DNA from: an uncultured Chitinophagales bacterium
Lineage (GTDB): Bacteria; Bacteroidota; Bacteroidia; Chitinophagales; Chitinophagaceae
Assembly: GCA_946886475.1 (NCBI GenBank)
Contig: CAMPIQ010000004.1
Span: forward strand, 1 to 64,000
Direction of reading: 5' to 3'
Length of the DNA: 64,000 bases
The notes below the pieces were generated by a model that had not been told where the DNA came from, did no database searches, and saw nothing but the letters and a program-made list of their open reading frames with translations. Made by a program: the position numbers and the translations under genes. Positions 40,944 to 49,472 of the stretch are shown in pieces (within the stretch, counting starts at the first letter, position 1; each line of letters begins with the position of its first letter).

Positions 40944-42344
40944 ATGAACAATTCCTACATGGATCTTGTTCAGCAAACCTTTAATTTCCCGCAGGAAGGA
41001 TTGGAAGTAAAAGAAGGTTATCTCAGATTCAACGGCCTGGACCTAAAAGCACTGATCGAAAAACATGGAACACCCTTAAAGATCACTTATCTCCCCAAGA
41101 TCGGCATGCAGATCAATAAGGCCAAGGATATGTTTGCGAAGGCTTTTAAGAAACACAAATACGAGGGTGAATATTTTTATTGTTATTGTACCAAGAGCTC
41201 ACATTTTTCTTTTGTAGTGCAGGAAGCCCTTGAGCACAATATTCATCTTGAAACTTCATATGCTTATGATATCGAGATCATCAAAAAGCTATATGAACGA
41301 AGAAAGATCACAAAAGACATTTATATTATCTGCAACGGGTTTAAACAAAAGGGGTATACCAGGCGAATTGCGCAGCTGATAAACAGTGGTTTCAAAAATG
41401 TGATTCCCATTCTTGACAATAAGGAAGAACTGAATGCCTATAAACGTTCCGTAAAGTTTCCATTCAAGTTAGGTATCAGGGTAGCAGCAGAAGAGGAACC
41501 AAATTTCCCATTTTACACATCAAGATTAGGTATCAGGGCCAAGGATATCCTTGAATTCTATGTTGATCATATTGAAGGATATGAAGACAAGTTTCAGCTG
41601 AAGATGCTTCATATTTTTTTAAATAAAGGCATTAAGGATGATATTTATTACTGGTCTGAATTGAACAAGATCATCAACCTTTATTGCCAGCTGAAGAAGA
41701 TCTGTCCTGAACTGGATTCCATTAATATTGGAGGTGGTTTTCCCATCAAACATTCTTTAGGTTTTGAATATGATTACCAGTTCATGATCAACGAAATTGT
41801 GAGTAACATCAAGGCAGCATGCAAGCGCAATAAGGTTACCATGCCCAATATCTTTACTGAATTCGGAAGCTATACGGTAGGTGAGAGCATGGCACATATT
41901 TACAGTGTGATCGGTACCAAGGCCCAAAACGACAGGGAAACCTGGTATATGATCGATTCATCTTTCATTACCACTTTGCCCGACACATGGGGAATTGGAG
42001 AAAAATTCCTTATGCTGCCTATCAATAAATGGGACCAGGAGTACCAAAGGGTGGTGCTGGGAGGTATCACCTGCGACAGTCATGACTATTACGATTCGGA
42101 AGAACATATCAATGAGGTATTTCTGCCCAAACCCAATGGAGATGAACCATTGTATGTTGGCTTTTTTCATACAGGCGCCTATCAGGACCAGATCAGCGGA
42201 TATGGTGGCATAAAACATTGCCTCATACCTTCACCAAAGCACGTGATCATTGAAAAGGATAAGAACGGAAAGCTTGAGGACTGGGTATATGCAAAAGAAC
42301 AAACCGCCCAAAGCATGCTGAAGATCCTTGGTTATATAAGGTAA
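40944..42344 (+). CDS. Arginine decarboxylase-like PLP enzyme (Bacteroidota type)
   Basis: 466 aa, fold type III (alanine racemase-like) PLP decarboxylase of the Orn/Lys/Arg family 2. PLP-binding Lys84 is in YCYCTKSSHF (78-87); the glycine loop SINIGGGFPI binds the phosphate; the C-terminal C-D-S-H-D-Y motif includes the catalytic Cys-Asp pair. Close relatives in Flavobacteria start at a residue equivalent to MNNSYMDL, so I choose ATG 40944 over the in-frame GTG 21 bases upstream. The likely reaction is arginine to agmatine for polyamine synthesis, though substrate cannot be fixed by sequence alone. Bidirectional terminator follows. Confidence 0.88.
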   Translation: MNNSYMDLVQQTFNFPQEGLEVKEGYLRFNGLDLKALIEKHGTPLKITYLPKIGMQINKAKDMFAKAFKKHKYEGEYFYCYCTKSSHFSFVVQEALEHNIHLETSYAYDIEIIKKLYERRKITKDIYIICNGFKQKGYTRRIAQLINSGFKNVIPILDNKEELNAYKRSVKFPFKLGIRVAAEEEPNFPFYTSRLGIRAKDILEFYVDHIEGYEDKFQLKMLHIFLNKGIKDDIYYWSELNKIINLYCQLKKICPELDSINIGGGFPIKHSLGFEYDYQFMINEIVSNIKAACKRNKVTMPNIFTEFGSYTVGESMAHIYSVIGTKAQNDRETWYMIDSSFITTLPDTWGIGEKFLMLPINKWDQEYQRVVLGGITCDSHDYYDSEEHINEVFLPKPNGDEPLYVGFFHTGAYQDQISGYGGIKHCLIPSPKHVIIEKDKNGKLEDWVYAKEQTAQSMLKILGYIR

Positions 42345-42346
42345 GT

Positions 42347-42380
42347 AAAAAGGCTTTTGTTATGTATATAACAAAAGCCT
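42347..42380. terminator. Bidirectional terminator shared by convergent genes
   Basis: Perfect 13-bp stem AGGCTTTTGTTAT / ATAACAAAAGCCT with loop GTAT. A run of As before it gives a U tract on the minus strand. It serves the decarboxylase (plus) and the lipoprotein gene (minus). Confidence 0.88.
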
Positions 42381-42419
42381 GCATCATTATTCTAAAGGTT
42401 CAGGAAGTGTGAAGATGGA

Positions 42420-42812
42420 TCAGTTTCCACCCAGTACTTTTCTACGGGCTTCTTCTTTGTTTTGTTGATTCTGCCTGATCTCTTCCTGTGTTGGAGGTTG
42501 TTGAGGAGTGGGTGTATTGTTCCTGCCCCTGTATACATTCCTTCCGTAATACCTGTTGCCATACCTGCTGTTATAACCCCTGTAATACCTGTCGTTGCGG
42601 ATGCTGTATGAATCCACCTCGTAATACCTTCCGGAAAACGGGTCCCTTTCTAAAACTATAGTTCCGCGATAAGGATCATCCACGTATATCCTGTCGGCAC
42701 CATGCGTTCTTGCATAACGGTCATCCTGCGACTCTGTTAAAGTGGTACAACCAACAGCGGCCACCATTAGAATAGCGACAATTGCCATTGATAAAAAATT
42801 GATACGTTTCAT
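42420..42812 (-). CDS. Small putative lipoprotein, Tyr/Arg/Asn-rich
   Basis: 130 aa. Using ATG 42812 the N-terminus is basic then hydrophobic, ending in lipobox AAVGC (Cys22), so it should be lipidated. The following region is rich in Arg, Tyr, Asp and Gly (RYYRGYNSRYGNRYYGRN), then Pro/Gln. No known domain. Likely an outer-membrane or periplasmic lipoprotein. It diverges from the SnoaL-like secreted gene across 42 bases, so the two share a regulatory interval. Confidence 0.7.
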   Translation of the reverse strand: MKRINFLSMAIVAILMVAAVGCTTLTESQDDRYARTHGADRIYVDDPYRGTIVLERDPFSGRYYEVDSYSIRNDRYYRGYNSRYGNRYYGRNVYRGRNNTPTPQQPPTQEEIRQNQQNKEEARRKVLGGN

Positions 42813-42854
42813 TGCTTGTAGTTTTATATTTAGTGCCAATAATTCAGCCAAAAA

Positions 42855-43319
42855 ATGATAAGAAACCTCTATAAAGCATTGCTGGTCATAACCTTAACAA
42901 TAACGTTTGTTAACGCATCCGCACAACCGGAAGAAGACGCAATAAAAGCCGCAATAACCGCAATGTTCAATGGCATGAGAACATCCGATACGGCGCTGAT
43001 CAGATCCGTATTTTCTTCATCGGCCATTATGCAAACCATTGGAAGGAACAGGGAAGGGGCAACCGTTGTAAGAACTGATAAAGTAGATTCATTTATCGTT
43101 TCAATAGGAAGGCCTCATGCAGAAATATATGATGAGAGGATAAGTTTTGAAACCATAAAGACCGATGGCCTTCTGGCTTCCGTATGGACACCTTACAAAT
43201 TTTACCTTGGAGAAAAATTCCTCCACTGCGGTGTAAATTCATTTCAGTTGGTTAAGACAAACGGAAAATGGTTGATTCAATATTTAATAGATACCAGACG
43301 ACGTGAGAATTGTGACTGA
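42855..43319 (+). CDS. Secreted SnoaL/NTF2-like protein
   Basis: 154 aa. A signal peptide (1-23, ending A-S-A-Q) precedes an NTF2-like fold of alpha+beta cone type: helix EDAIKAAITAMFNGMRTSD, then strands with W-T-P-Y-K-F-Y and the closing W-L-I-Q-Y-L-I-D-T. Such domains bind small ligands or act as isomerases; here it is probably periplasmic, with no assigned substrate. Divergent from the lipoprotein gene. Its stop lies 64 bases from the convergent stop of the CADG-like secreted protein gene. Confidence 0.8.
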   Translation: MIRNLYKALLVITLTITFVNASAQPEEDAIKAAITAMFNGMRTSDTALIRSVFSSSAIMQTIGRNREGATVVRTDKVDSFIVSIGRPHAEIYDERISFETIKTDGLLASVWTPYKFYLGEKFLHCGVNSFQLVKTNGKWLIQYLIDTRRRENCD

Positions 43320-43383
43320 GCAGCCTCACAGTTTTCGCATCCGGGATTTTCTCCGCCCTCCGCTCTCTTTTTCTCCCCTGGCC

Positions 43384-44640
43384 TTATCCTCCAAGTCTGT
43401 ACTTCTTATTCACTTTATTGCTATTAAAATACTTATCCAGTTCTTCTTCACTCAGATTATCGGTATTGAGTTCTACAGGTACTTCAATCAACTGGATCTG
43501 TACCTGCTTTAGCTCTTCTTTTAATTTATTGGTTTTGCGAATGATCTCCGGATCCTTATCACCAATCAACTGATTATCCTGAAGCATGTATTCAAGCCTC
43601 TTTATGGAAGTGCGGATCAATGCTGCCTGATTCTGGTCAACCATTTTATTGGGCACAGAGGCTTCCTTGATAGGTACCAGGGCCAATCCAACACTTGGAA
43701 GGATCTTTCCATTTCTTTGTGTATTGGGGTCGCCCGAAGTGGCCATGATAGTGCCTGTTAAGGAGGTGGTTGCTGATGTAAGATCAAATGTTGTGCGGAT
43801 ATTCTTTGTTTTCTTCAATTTTTTGTCAAGCTGAAGAAACGTAAATTTCAATAAGGTAACATATGTATTGATGTTTTTTTCCACCTGCCGGTATTCTTCA
43901 TTGGCCAGCGGAAAATCCAGGGCATTCTTTACAATAAGCTTTACAATGGCTGTATCTTTTATCTGGAATTTGTTGGCTCCAATGAACTGAATCAGGATAT
44001 GTTTTTCCTTATTGTTATCAGATTCCTTTACAAAATCATACGGTGCTGCCCAACTGAAATCATCGCCACACTTCTGAACAGCCTGGTATTTACTGATGGG
44101 AATACTGGTAAGTGTAATGATATTATCAATGGGGAAACTTCCATCCTCACAAAAAACCTTAAAGGTCAGAACTTCCCCTTCTTCAATGGTTAGCGTATTG
44201 CTTACAGAGGGTTTAACAAGTGAGGGAATGATTTCGGTATTATAAAATACAATGGTAAAACTGGTGTCTATTCTTTCATCCGGTTCATTTTTATTCTGAA
44301 CCCCCAGCTGAACTTTGTAATTCACATCATACTTTAATTTGCCGGACAGAAAATAAGATTTATCCGCCTTGAAACTAACTATACCCCGGTCCCTGTTGAT
44401 TCTTAACCCAACGGGAGCATTTCTTAAGAACCAGAAATATTCATCTTCATTTTTATTAATTCGTAACTGGTAGTGCAGAGTAGAATCAACATGCAATGTA
44501 AAATAAGGATTTAGCTCTACTATCCTTAATACAGTATCTGCAGGAGGTACAACTGTATCATACAAAAAAACAGTTGAGTCCTGTGCTTTACTGTTGTTTA
44601 AATGCCAGAATGTAATAATCACTAATACTAACTTCTTCAT
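43384..44640 (-). CDS. Secreted cadherin/Ig-like beta protein, function unknown
   Basis: 418 aa. Signal peptide (1-19, ending K-A-Q). A region at about 45-135 resembles a dystroglycan-type cadherin-like domain (PVGLRINRDRGIVSF, then YKVQLGVQN), and a second beta domain follows. The last 170 residues are mostly helical and charged (KLKEELKQVQIQLIE) with a basic C-terminus (KKYRLGG). No T9SS sorting domain or lipobox is seen, so it may remain periplasmic. I do not know a function; it could be an envelope-associated structural or adhesion protein. Monocistronic. Confidence 0.72.
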   Translation of the reverse strand: MKKLVLVIITFWHLNNSKAQDSTVFLYDTVVPPADTVLRIVELNPYFTLHVDSTLHYQLRINKNEDEYFWFLRNAPVGLRINRDRGIVSFKADKSYFLSGKLKYDVNYKVQLGVQNKNEPDERIDTSFTIVFYNTEIIPSLVKPSVSNTLTIEEGEVLTFKVFCEDGSFPIDNIITLTSIPISKYQAVQKCGDDFSWAAPYDFVKESDNNKEKHILIQFIGANKFQIKDTAIVKLIVKNALDFPLANEEYRQVEKNINTYVTLLKFTFLQLDKKLKKTKNIRTTFDLTSATTSLTGTIMATSGDPNTQRNGKILPSVGLALVPIKEASVPNKMVDQNQAALIRTSIKRLEYMLQDNQLIGDKDPEIIRKTNKLKEELKQVQIQLIEVPVELNTDNLSEEELDKYFNSNKVNKKYRLGG

Positions 44641-44686
44641 GTGCTAAGTGGTAAAGGTTGGCTTGCAATATTAATTCATAAAAAAG

Positions 44687-44714
44687 AAAACCCTTCGTGG
44701 AAACGAAGGGTTTT
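44687..44714 (-). terminator. Intrinsic terminator of hsp20
   Basis: Stem AAAACCCTTCGT / ACGAAGGGTTTT with loop GGAA. On the minus strand it is followed by a U-rich tract (TTTTCTTTTTT). It lies 76 bases after the hsp20 stop. Confidence 0.85.
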
Positions 44715-44790
44715 ATAAACCAAAACCAACTGCTTATGAGAAAACTCTTATTTCGTCTGGCCAGATCTCTTGCTGGCTTTTCAAAACGAA

Positions 44791-45231
44791 TTATTGAATA
44801 TTAATTTGCTTTGCTGAAGTTTTGACTTCTTCCTTCTTCGGAAGGTTTAATGTTAAAACACCATTTAAATATTTTGCAGCAATATTTTCTGCATCAATAT
44901 TTTCATCTATTGTAAAAGAGCGTTTGAAGGACTGATACCTGTATTCTTTGCGGATCTGTTTTTCATTTTCATTCAGGGATTCTTCCTTTGATTCCGCAGA
45001 GATTGTTAAGGTATTGTTATCAAGGTTGATCTGAAAATCATCCTTGTTCATACCAGGGGCAACGATCTCCAACACATAATCTTTTTCTGTCTCCCTTATG
45101 TTGACAGGCGCAAACAATTTATCGTTCCATCCGGTGCCTTCACCTATTATAGACGGCATGGTTGCAAAAAAGTCGTCCATTAAATTGTTAAAGCTTTTTG
45201 CTGGTTTGTTGTTGAATCTTACGAGTGTCAT
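44791..45231 (-). CDS. Small heat shock protein, Hsp20/alpha-crystallin family
   Basis: 146 aa ATP-independent holdase. The alpha-crystallin domain spans about 42-130, closing with AAKYLNGVLTLNLPKKEE, the A-x-x-x-n-G-v-L motif that marks the family. The N-terminus is short, and the C-terminus ends in I-N-I, close to the I-x-I anchor of oligomers (KQINIQ). It is cytoplasmic and presumably stress-induced. It diverges from the bacilliredoxin gene, with a 15-bp palindrome between the two. A terminator follows. Confidence 0.94.
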   Translation of the reverse strand: MTLVRFNNKPAKSFNNLMDDFFATMPSIIGEGTGWNDKLFAPVNIRETEKDYVLEIVAPGMNKDDFQINLDNNTLTISAESKEESLNENEKQIRKEYRYQSFKRSFTIDENIDAENIAAKYLNGVLTLNLPKKEEVKTSAKQINIQ

Positions 45232-45338
45232 GGTTAATATTTTTTGGTTAGATAATTTGTTTTATGCCAATGTTCAAAGCCTGTACCAACGCATGAAATG
45301 GGCTGAAACCCCTGTCAGAACTGCATTTTAACTTACGT

Positions 45339-45353
45339 TGTTATGACATAACA
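45339..45353. promoter_or_regulatory. 15-bp palindrome TGTTATGACATAACA between hsp20 and bacilliredoxin genes
   Basis: Perfect odd-length palindrome with a central A, 37 bases upstream of the bacilliredoxin -7 box and about 107 bases from the hsp20 start. The position and symmetry fit an operator for a dimeric regulator serving both stress genes. Confidence 0.6.
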
Positions 45354-45389
45354 GGAAGTATGGCTGCAAAAAAGTCAAACTTTGTTCAG

Positions 45390-45397
45390 TAACTTTG
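45390..45397 (+). promoter_or_regulatory. -7 box TAACTTTG for bacilliredoxin gene
   Basis: Exact TAnnTTTG match 15 bases before ATG 45413, giving a leader of roughly 10 bases. No strong -33 box is seen, consistent with activator control from the upstream palindrome. Confidence 0.6.
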
Positions 45398-45412
45398 CAA
45401 AAATTTCAACAC

Positions 45413-45829
45413 ATGTATCCAACAGAAATAGTGCAACCAATGAAGGAAGAACTCACAGAAAATGGGTTCACTGAATTAATCACCCGTCAGGAAGTGGAAG
45501 ACCAGCTTAAGCAAACAGGTACCACCCTCGTAATGATCAATTCCGTATGCGGATGTTCAGCCGGTACTGCCCGCCCTGGTGTTTTAATGGCGGTGATGAA
45601 CGGACAAAAGAAACCTGATAATCTTACAACCTGTTTTGCCGGTTATGATATGGAAGCTGTTCAGGCTGTTCGTCAGCATCTTATGCCTTATCCTCCTTCT
45701 TCTCCATCCATTGCTCTTTTTAAAGACGGGCAACTGGTCCATTTTATTGAAAGACACATGATCGAAGGAAGATCAGCACAAATGATCGCGCAGAATCTGA
45801 TCGGTGCTTTTGATACGTACTGTAATTAA
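45413..45829 (+). CDS. Bacilliredoxin (BrxA/BrxB family)
   Basis: 138 aa thioredoxin-fold protein of the YphP/YqiW family. It begins MYPTEIVQPM, and the active-site CGC motif lies in SVCGCSAG (47-54). Family members remove bacillithiol from S-bacillithiolated proteins, so this organism probably uses bacillithiol. I start at ATG 45413 because the family N-terminus matches there; the longer frame from an upstream TTG is unlikely. Divergent from hsp20 and followed by a terminator. Confidence 0.92.
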   Translation: MYPTEIVQPMKEELTENGFTELITRQEVEDQLKQTGTTLVMINSVCGCSAGTARPGVLMAVMNGQKKPDNLTTCFAGYDMEAVQAVRQHLMPYPPSSPSIALFKDGQLVHFIERHMIEGRSAQMIAQNLIGAFDTYCN

Positions 45830-45874
45830 AGCAGGTGGCTACAGGCCTCCGGTTTCCGGCCTTCCGGAATGGAT

Positions 45875-45912
45875 AAAAGCCGTTGAATATTATCAATGGC
45901 TTTTATTATTTA
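45875..45912 (+). terminator. Intrinsic terminator of bacilliredoxin gene
   Basis: 12-bp stem AAAAGCCGTTGA / TCAATGGCTTTT (one G-U pair), loop ATATTA, then ATTATT. Confidence 0.8.
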
Positions 45913-46001
45913 TAGAAAGCATATGGTCCGCATGCCATTAGCCGGCGGCCATTGGCTTCATTTCACTGATTTAACCTATCATTGCTATCATTTTCCTGCT
46001 T

Positions 46002-47279
46002 ATGTATCCTAATCTTTATTATTTCTTCAGAGAAACGTTTAACGTTGAGATTGGCTTTTTACGTTTCATCAACTCTTTTGGCTTTTTTGTGGCCATTGCG
46101 TTTCTGGTATCAGCCGCACTGCTGGCCCATGAACTAAAAAGGAAAAGCAAACAGGGTCTTTTTTCGCCTACGGAAATGAAGCATACAGTAGGAAAGCCGG
46201 CATCTACAGGCGAACTGCTGTTTAATTTTCTATTAGGTTTTCTACTCGGCTATAAGATCGTTGCCTTATTCTTCCTGAGCTCAGAACATACACAGGATCC
46301 ACAGGCATATATATTTTCCGGAATGGGAAACTGGCCGGCGGGTATTGTTGTGGGTTTACTGTTTGCAGGATTGAAATGGTGGGAAAAGAGAAAAACTCAA
46401 TTGAAGAAACCTGAAGAAAGGGTGGTGAGGATCTGGCCGCACGACAGGGTAGGTGAGATCACTATCATTGCCCTGGTGGTAGGTCTCATTGGAGCCAAGA
46501 TGTTTGACATCTTTGAAAACTGGAGTGATTTTTTGAAAAATCCGGGGGCCTATATTTTTTCAGGTGGTGGATTAACCTTTTATGGAGGTTTGATCTGTGC
46601 CACCATTGCCATCATTCTTTATGCACGGAAACATAAGATTGGCGTACGTTTCCTGGCCGATGCCATTGCTCCATCATTAATGCTGGCCTATGCCATTGGA
46701 AGGATCGGATGCCAGGTTGCCGGTGATGGTGACTGGGGTATTTATAATACCGCATACAAGGTGGATACCGTAACCAATGAAGTGGTTTTGGCAACGCCGG
46801 ATGATTTTCAAAGATCCATCCAGGCAAATCCGGAGTTTTTTATGCAAAACCCCGACCTGCATAATAGCAGTTTCAAACCCGAAGCATTAGGTTTTCTGCC
46901 CGACTGGTTCTTTGCTTACAATTATCCGCATAATGTAAATGAAGTAGGTATTCAGATTGCCGGGTGTGATGAAAAATACTGCCGGCAACTGCCTGTACCC
47001 GTTTTCCCCACTCCCTTGTATGAGATCATGGCCTGCAGTCTGCTCTTTTTGATCCTTTGGGCATTAAGAGATCGCATCAGGCCGGCTGGTTCTTTATTTT
47101 GTCTCTATCTTATATTGAATGGACTCGAAAGATTCTTTATTGAAAAGATCAGGGTCAATAACAAAATGAATTTCCTTGGAATGCAACCCACCCAGGCAGA
47201 GGTTATATCCTTTGGTTTGATACTGACAGGTGTGATATTATGGATTTTCATCAGACAAAAATATCAGGCCAGACCATAA
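46002..47279 (+). CDS. lgt: Prolipoprotein diacylglyceryl transferase (long Bacteroidota form)
   Basis: 425 aa inner-membrane enzyme that transfers diacylglycerol from phosphatidylglycerol to the lipobox Cys of prolipoproteins. About seven to eight membrane helices are seen. The family signature is at 233-246, GRIGCQVAGDGDWG, and GGLTFYGG at 189-196. Compared with the E. coli enzyme, the essential N146 position reads Cys237, E151 reads Asp242 and H103 reads Tyr194, while the Arg of G-R-x-G is kept. It is longer than usual (260-290 aa) because of N-terminal helices and a periplasmic insert at about 255-325. Confidence 0.9.
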   Translation: MYPNLYYFFRETFNVEIGFLRFINSFGFFVAIAFLVSAALLAHELKRKSKQGLFSPTEMKHTVGKPASTGELLFNFLLGFLLGYKIVALFFLSSEHTQDPQAYIFSGMGNWPAGIVVGLLFAGLKWWEKRKTQLKKPEERVVRIWPHDRVGEITIIALVVGLIGAKMFDIFENWSDFLKNPGAYIFSGGGLTFYGGLICATIAIILYARKHKIGVRFLADAIAPSLMLAYAIGRIGCQVAGDGDWGIYNTAYKVDTVTNEVVLATPDDFQRSIQANPEFFMQNPDLHNSSFKPEALGFLPDWFFAYNYPHNVNEVGIQIAGCDEKYCRQLPVPVFPTPLYEIMACSLLFLILWALRDRIRPAGSLFCLYLILNGLERFFIEKIRVNNKMNFLGMQPTQAEVISFGLILTGVILWIFIRQKYQARP

Positions 47280-47422
47280 TGGTGTGAATAAGTCACGATT
47301 GATTACATTATTTAAACTTTTGAAAACCTTAACCAGTCAGTCTTTCATTAGATTTAATCGTAGTATAGTTTTTGTAGATAATAATTTGACGCGAATCATT
47401 ATGAATTCTAGCGTTTACAAAT

Positions 47423-47430
47423 TATTTTTG
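47423..47430 (+). promoter_or_regulatory. Putative -7 box TATTTTTG for the primary sigma gene
   Basis: Exact TAnnTTTG match 96 bases before the sigma factor ATG, giving a leader of about 90 bases. The -33 region is weak (TTATG). Confidence 0.5.
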
Positions 47431-47526
47431 CAGACAGTCCGGAACGGTTTAACTATCTATTTGCAACTTTCTGTGAAAATCAATTGTCAAGTTATTTATT
47501 CACCTTAATAATCAAGGATTTAATTT

Positions 47527-48384
47527 ATGAGGCAGCTTAAAATTGCTACCCAGATCACGAACAGGGATTCTCAGGCAGTTGAGAAATACCTCCAGGAGAT
47601 CTCTAAGATCCCTATGATCACGCCCGAGGAGGAAACAACACTGGCACAGAGAATCAAAATGGGAGACCAGAGAGCGCTGGACAAATTAGTACAGGCCAAC
47701 CTCCGGTTCGTGGTATCAGTGGCAAAACAATACCAACACCAGGGACTATCACTGAGTGACCTGATTAACGAAGGGAACCTGGGATTGATCAAGGCAGCTC
47801 AGCGTTTTGATGAAACAAAGGGTTTCAAATTCATTTCATACGCAGTATGGTGGATCCGTCAGTCTATTTTGCAGGCATTGGCAGAACAGGGTCGTCTTGT
47901 TCGTTTGCCCCAGAATAAGATCGGTACGTATAATAAAGCAAATAAAGCCTACATGGCTTTTGAGCAGGAACATGAAAGAGAACCCAGTACTGAGGAACTT
48001 GCAGATATCCTTGAGATGAGTGAAACAGAGATCAACAATATCTTTCAAAGCAATACACGCCATACTTCACTGGATGCTCCGGTACACGAAGCAGAAGATG
48101 TAGCTATGGGCGATCTTTTGGAAGGCAGCGATGATACGGATGATGATGTAATGAAGGATTCGCTGAGAAATGAGATCCGCCGTGTACTGAAGTCACTTTC
48201 TCCGAGAGAAGCTGAAATTGTTAATGCTTATTTTGGACTGGATGGAGAAAACGGTACAACCATTGAACAGATCGGCCAGAAATATGATCTTACCAAAGAA
48301 AGGATCCGCCAGATAAAGGAAAGAGCTATCAAGCGCTTGCAGAAAGCAAGATACAGCAATGCTTTAAAAGCATATCTGGGATAA
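47527..48384 (+). CDS. rpoD: Primary sigma factor, RpoD/SigA type
   Basis: 285 aa, the short Bacteroidota primary sigma without region 1.1. Region 1.2 DSQAVEKYLQEISKIPMIT, region 2 ANLRFVVSVAKQYQHQGL and the promoter-melting FKFISYAVWWIRQSI, region 3 and region 4 with helix-turn-helix TIEQIGQKYDLTKERIRQIK are all present. It recognises the TTTG/TAnnTTTG promoters seen elsewhere in this window. It has an acidic linker D-D-T-D-D-D. A long AT-rich leader lies upstream and a terminator downstream. Confidence 0.97.
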   Translation: MRQLKIATQITNRDSQAVEKYLQEISKIPMITPEEETTLAQRIKMGDQRALDKLVQANLRFVVSVAKQYQHQGLSLSDLINEGNLGLIKAAQRFDETKGFKFISYAVWWIRQSILQALAEQGRLVRLPQNKIGTYNKANKAYMAFEQEHEREPSTEELADILEMSETEINNIFQSNTRHTSLDAPVHEAEDVAMGDLLEGSDDTDDDVMKDSLRNEIRRVLKSLSPREAEIVNAYFGLDGENGTTIEQIGQKYDLTKERIRQIKERAIKRLQKARYSNALKAYLG

Positions 48385-48453
48385 AAATATAATGGATTGA
48401 CCTGTAAACGATCATCAGCGTCAATCTATAAACGGGCAAATTGATGGGTTTAT

Positions 48454-48499
48454 AACAGCCTTGATCCCGCACTAGCGGAAATCAGGGCTGTTTCTTTTT
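48454..48499 (+). terminator. Intrinsic terminator of rpoD
   Basis: Stem AACAGCC-TTGAT / ATCAG-GGCTGTT with an inner CCCGC/GCGG hairpin, followed by TTCTTTTT. Its U tract abuts the next promoter box. Confidence 0.8.
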
Positions 48500-48506
48500 A
48501 AATTTG
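48499..48506 (+). promoter_or_regulatory. -7 box TAAATTTG for DUF4249 gene
   Basis: Exact TAnnTTTG match only 9 bases before ATG 48516; the predicted start site falls 3-5 bases before the start codon, so the mRNA may be nearly leaderless. Confidence 0.55.
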
Positions 48507-48515
48507 TACTCAGTT

Positions 48516-49403
48516 ATGAAGTGGAGTGTATTATTGTTGGGCTGCATACCATTTGTTCAGGGTTGTGAAAAAAAGATCAGCCTGGAATTACAAACTGAAA
48601 CACCCCGCCTTGTGGTGGAGGCCAGCATTGAAAATAACCAGCCTCCATCCGTTATACTTACCAGATCACTTGGATATTTTTCCAGTATAACACCAGAAAT
48701 ACTTGAACAGGGTTTTGTGCATGGTGCTGAAGTTTTTGTATCCAATGGCGCGGTCACCCACCGGTTGAAAGAATACACCGTGACGCTTGCACCTGGTGTA
48801 ACGGGTTATTTTTATTCCATTGATTCTTCTAACCTGGCAACAGCCTTTTTAGGCGCGTTAAATAAACAATATTCATTAAAAATAATTTCAGAAGGGAAAG
48901 AATATAATTCGGTTACTTCAATTCCTGATACCACCAGGCAAATTGACTCGCTCTGGTGGAAACCTGCACCCGGTAATGACGATACTACAAAAGTAGTGGT
49001 GATGGTAAGAGCAACAGATCCTCCTGGTTTTGGTGATTATATCAGGTATTATACCAGCATCAATGGCCAGCAGGAATATTTACCGCCATCATTTTCGGTA
49101 TTTGATGATCTTTTTATTGACGGAACCACCTATGAAGTACAGATACAACCGGGCATAAACAGGAATGCAGAACGCGATTCAATTGAATATGATTTTTTTT
49201 CAAGAGGAGATACTGTAAGATTCAAAATCAGTAATATAAACAAGGCAACATATGATTTCTGGCGTACCTGGGAAACATCTTATTCTTCAGTTGGTAATCC
49301 GTTCTCATCCCCTGTAAAAGTTATGGGCAACATCAGTAATAATGCACTTGGTTATTTCGCAGGTTATGGTTCCCAGTACAGAACACTGGTTATTCCACAA
49401 TAG
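48516..49403 (+). CDS. DUF4249 outer-membrane-associated lipoprotein
   Basis: 295 aa. Using ATG 48516 the lipobox is FVQGC (Cys17). The region ETPRLVVEASIENNQPPSVI matches the DUF4249 start, and the family usually sits next to a TonB-dependent receptor as an accessory lipoprotein. Here the neighbours are rpoD and trxB, so it is an orphan copy. The fold is beta-rich (Ig-like). The function is not known. The first in-frame TTG (48504) overlaps the -7 box and is not used. Confidence 0.85.
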   Translation: MKWSVLLLGCIPFVQGCEKKISLELQTETPRLVVEASIENNQPPSVILTRSLGYFSSITPEILEQGFVHGAEVFVSNGAVTHRLKEYTVTLAPGVTGYFYSIDSSNLATAFLGALNKQYSLKIISEGKEYNSVTSIPDTTRQIDSLWWKPAPGNDDTTKVVVMVRATDPPGFGDYIRYYTSINGQQEYLPPSFSVFDDLFIDGTTYEVQIQPGINRNAERDSIEYDFFSRGDTVRFKISNINKATYDFWRTWETSYSSVGNPFSSPVKVMGNISNNALGYFAGYGSQYRTLVIPQ

Positions 49404-49472
49404 TGAACAAACATCTCATTTCCTTAAGTTAATTACTTTTATTTTCGCAGTTTTTAAGCACACCATCTATCA

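Noticed and set aside
47284..47508. Open frame of 74 aa between lgt and rpoD
   Set aside because: Starts at a GTG right after lgt, is AT-rich with no recognisable fold, and covers the rpoD promoter region; more likely leader DNA.
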